The notes beneath the pieces were generated by a model, which worked only from the letters and a program-made list of their open reading frames with translations, did not search any database and had not been told where the DNA came from. Of a stretch of 6,487 nucleotides of DNA, positions 6,328-6,487 are shown in pieces. Position 1 is the first letter of the stretch, and each line of letters opens with the position of its first letter. Position numbers and translations under genes: made by a program. The DNA comes from Pseudomonadales bacterium. GTDB taxonomy: Bacteria; Pseudomonadota; Gammaproteobacteria; Pseudomonadales; JAHEIH01. Location: positions 1-6,487 of the forward strand of contig JALRIU010000328.1 in the NCBI GenBank assembly GCA_023255355.1, read 5' to 3'.

Positions 6328-6487
6328 TATTGTTTAACCAGTTTTTAAAATATCAGGTATTCCTAAAGGCTTAGCTCAACCCTAGGCTGTTGTTCAAGGG
6401 GCATTAGCAAAGTTGCCCTTTGATCCAGATGCTGATTTTGGCGAGGTAGACGATGAACCTGGTAAGACAGCAATGTCGGCTGAAAGG
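6328..6487 (+). other. 3' flank with no recognised gene; short open frame running off the edge
   Basis: After the sulfotransferase stop there is no clear gene. One + frame is open from just after a TAG (6383-6385) to the window end. It encodes 34 residues including KLPFDPDADFGEVDDEPG, which looks protein-like, but no good start with a ribosome site was found in that frame (TTG at 6413 and ATG at 6473 are weak). A different frame has ATG at 6453 with GAGG 6 bases upstream (6443-6446), a better-spaced start but only 11 codons visible. This may be the beginning of a further gene or the remnant of one. I do not recognise it. Confidence 0.35.
6395..6422 (+). repeat. Inverted repeat / stem-loop downstream of the operon
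   Basis: CAAGGGGCA (6395-6403) can pair with TGCCCTTTG (6414-6422) across a 10-base loop, giving 9 pairs with one G-T wobble. No T run follows on either strand, so it is not a convincing intrinsic terminator. It could be a weak Rho-assisted stop or chance. Confidence 0.35.

Noticed and set aside
6330..6351. AT-rich stretch after the last gene as a promoter (TTGTTT ... TAAAAT)
   Set aside because: The spacing between the two boxes is about 10 bases, too short for a sigma-70 promoter.

Overview
The window is a single block of seven protein-coding genes, all on the + strand and tightly packed, with gaps of 4, 50, 65, 11, 2 and 16 bases. The layout is that of an operon for breaking down a CoA-activated compound. 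Base composition is moderate (mid-40s %GC by eye, not computed). Shine-Dalgarno sites are clear, and ATG and GTG starts are used. Protein style and family mix fit a gammaproteobacterium, perhaps a marine or soil relative of the Spongiibacteraceae, but this is a guess because no taxonomic marker is present.

Layout: (1) 3-1013, a 5'-truncated thiolase-fold protein of the SCP2/lipid-transfer (Ltp) type, in which the thiolase cysteine appears to be missing; (2) 1018-1731, a DUF2889 protein; (3) 1782-3101, a metal-dependent amidohydrolase-2 family protein; (4) 3167-3802, a carboxymuconolactone decarboxylase (CMD)-like protein; (5) 3814-4266, a single-hotdog MaoC-type hydratase; (6) 4269-5159, a CitE/HpcH-type beta-hydroxyacyl-CoA lyase; (7) 5176-6327, a sulfotransferase-fold protein with a PAPS-binding loop. 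The last 160 bases (6328-6487) hold no recognisable gene. They contain one short stem-loop and a 34-codon open frame that runs off the end.

Working together: Ltp-type aldolases and CitE-type lyases both cleave carbon-carbon bonds of beta-hydroxyacyl-CoA thioesters, and MaoC enzymes make such thioesters by hydrating enoyl-CoAs. The MaoC-CitE pair resembles gene pairs used for itaconyl-, mesaconyl- or 3-methylglutaconyl-type branched CoA esters. Amidohydrolase-2, CMD-like, DUF2889 and Ltp-like proteins recur, to my knowledge, in clusters for steroids, terpenoids and other branched or polycyclic substrates. The best reading is therefore a catabolic operon for a branched isoprenoid- or sterol-like compound, with MaoC and CitE handling a short branched fragment. 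The substrate cannot be read from the sequence. No mobile element, RNA gene, CRISPR array or defence system was found. The most useful leads are the Cys-less Ltp-like protein, the DUF2889 protein inside the operon, the hairpin at 3116-3135, and the sulfotransferase-fold gene in a catabolic setting.
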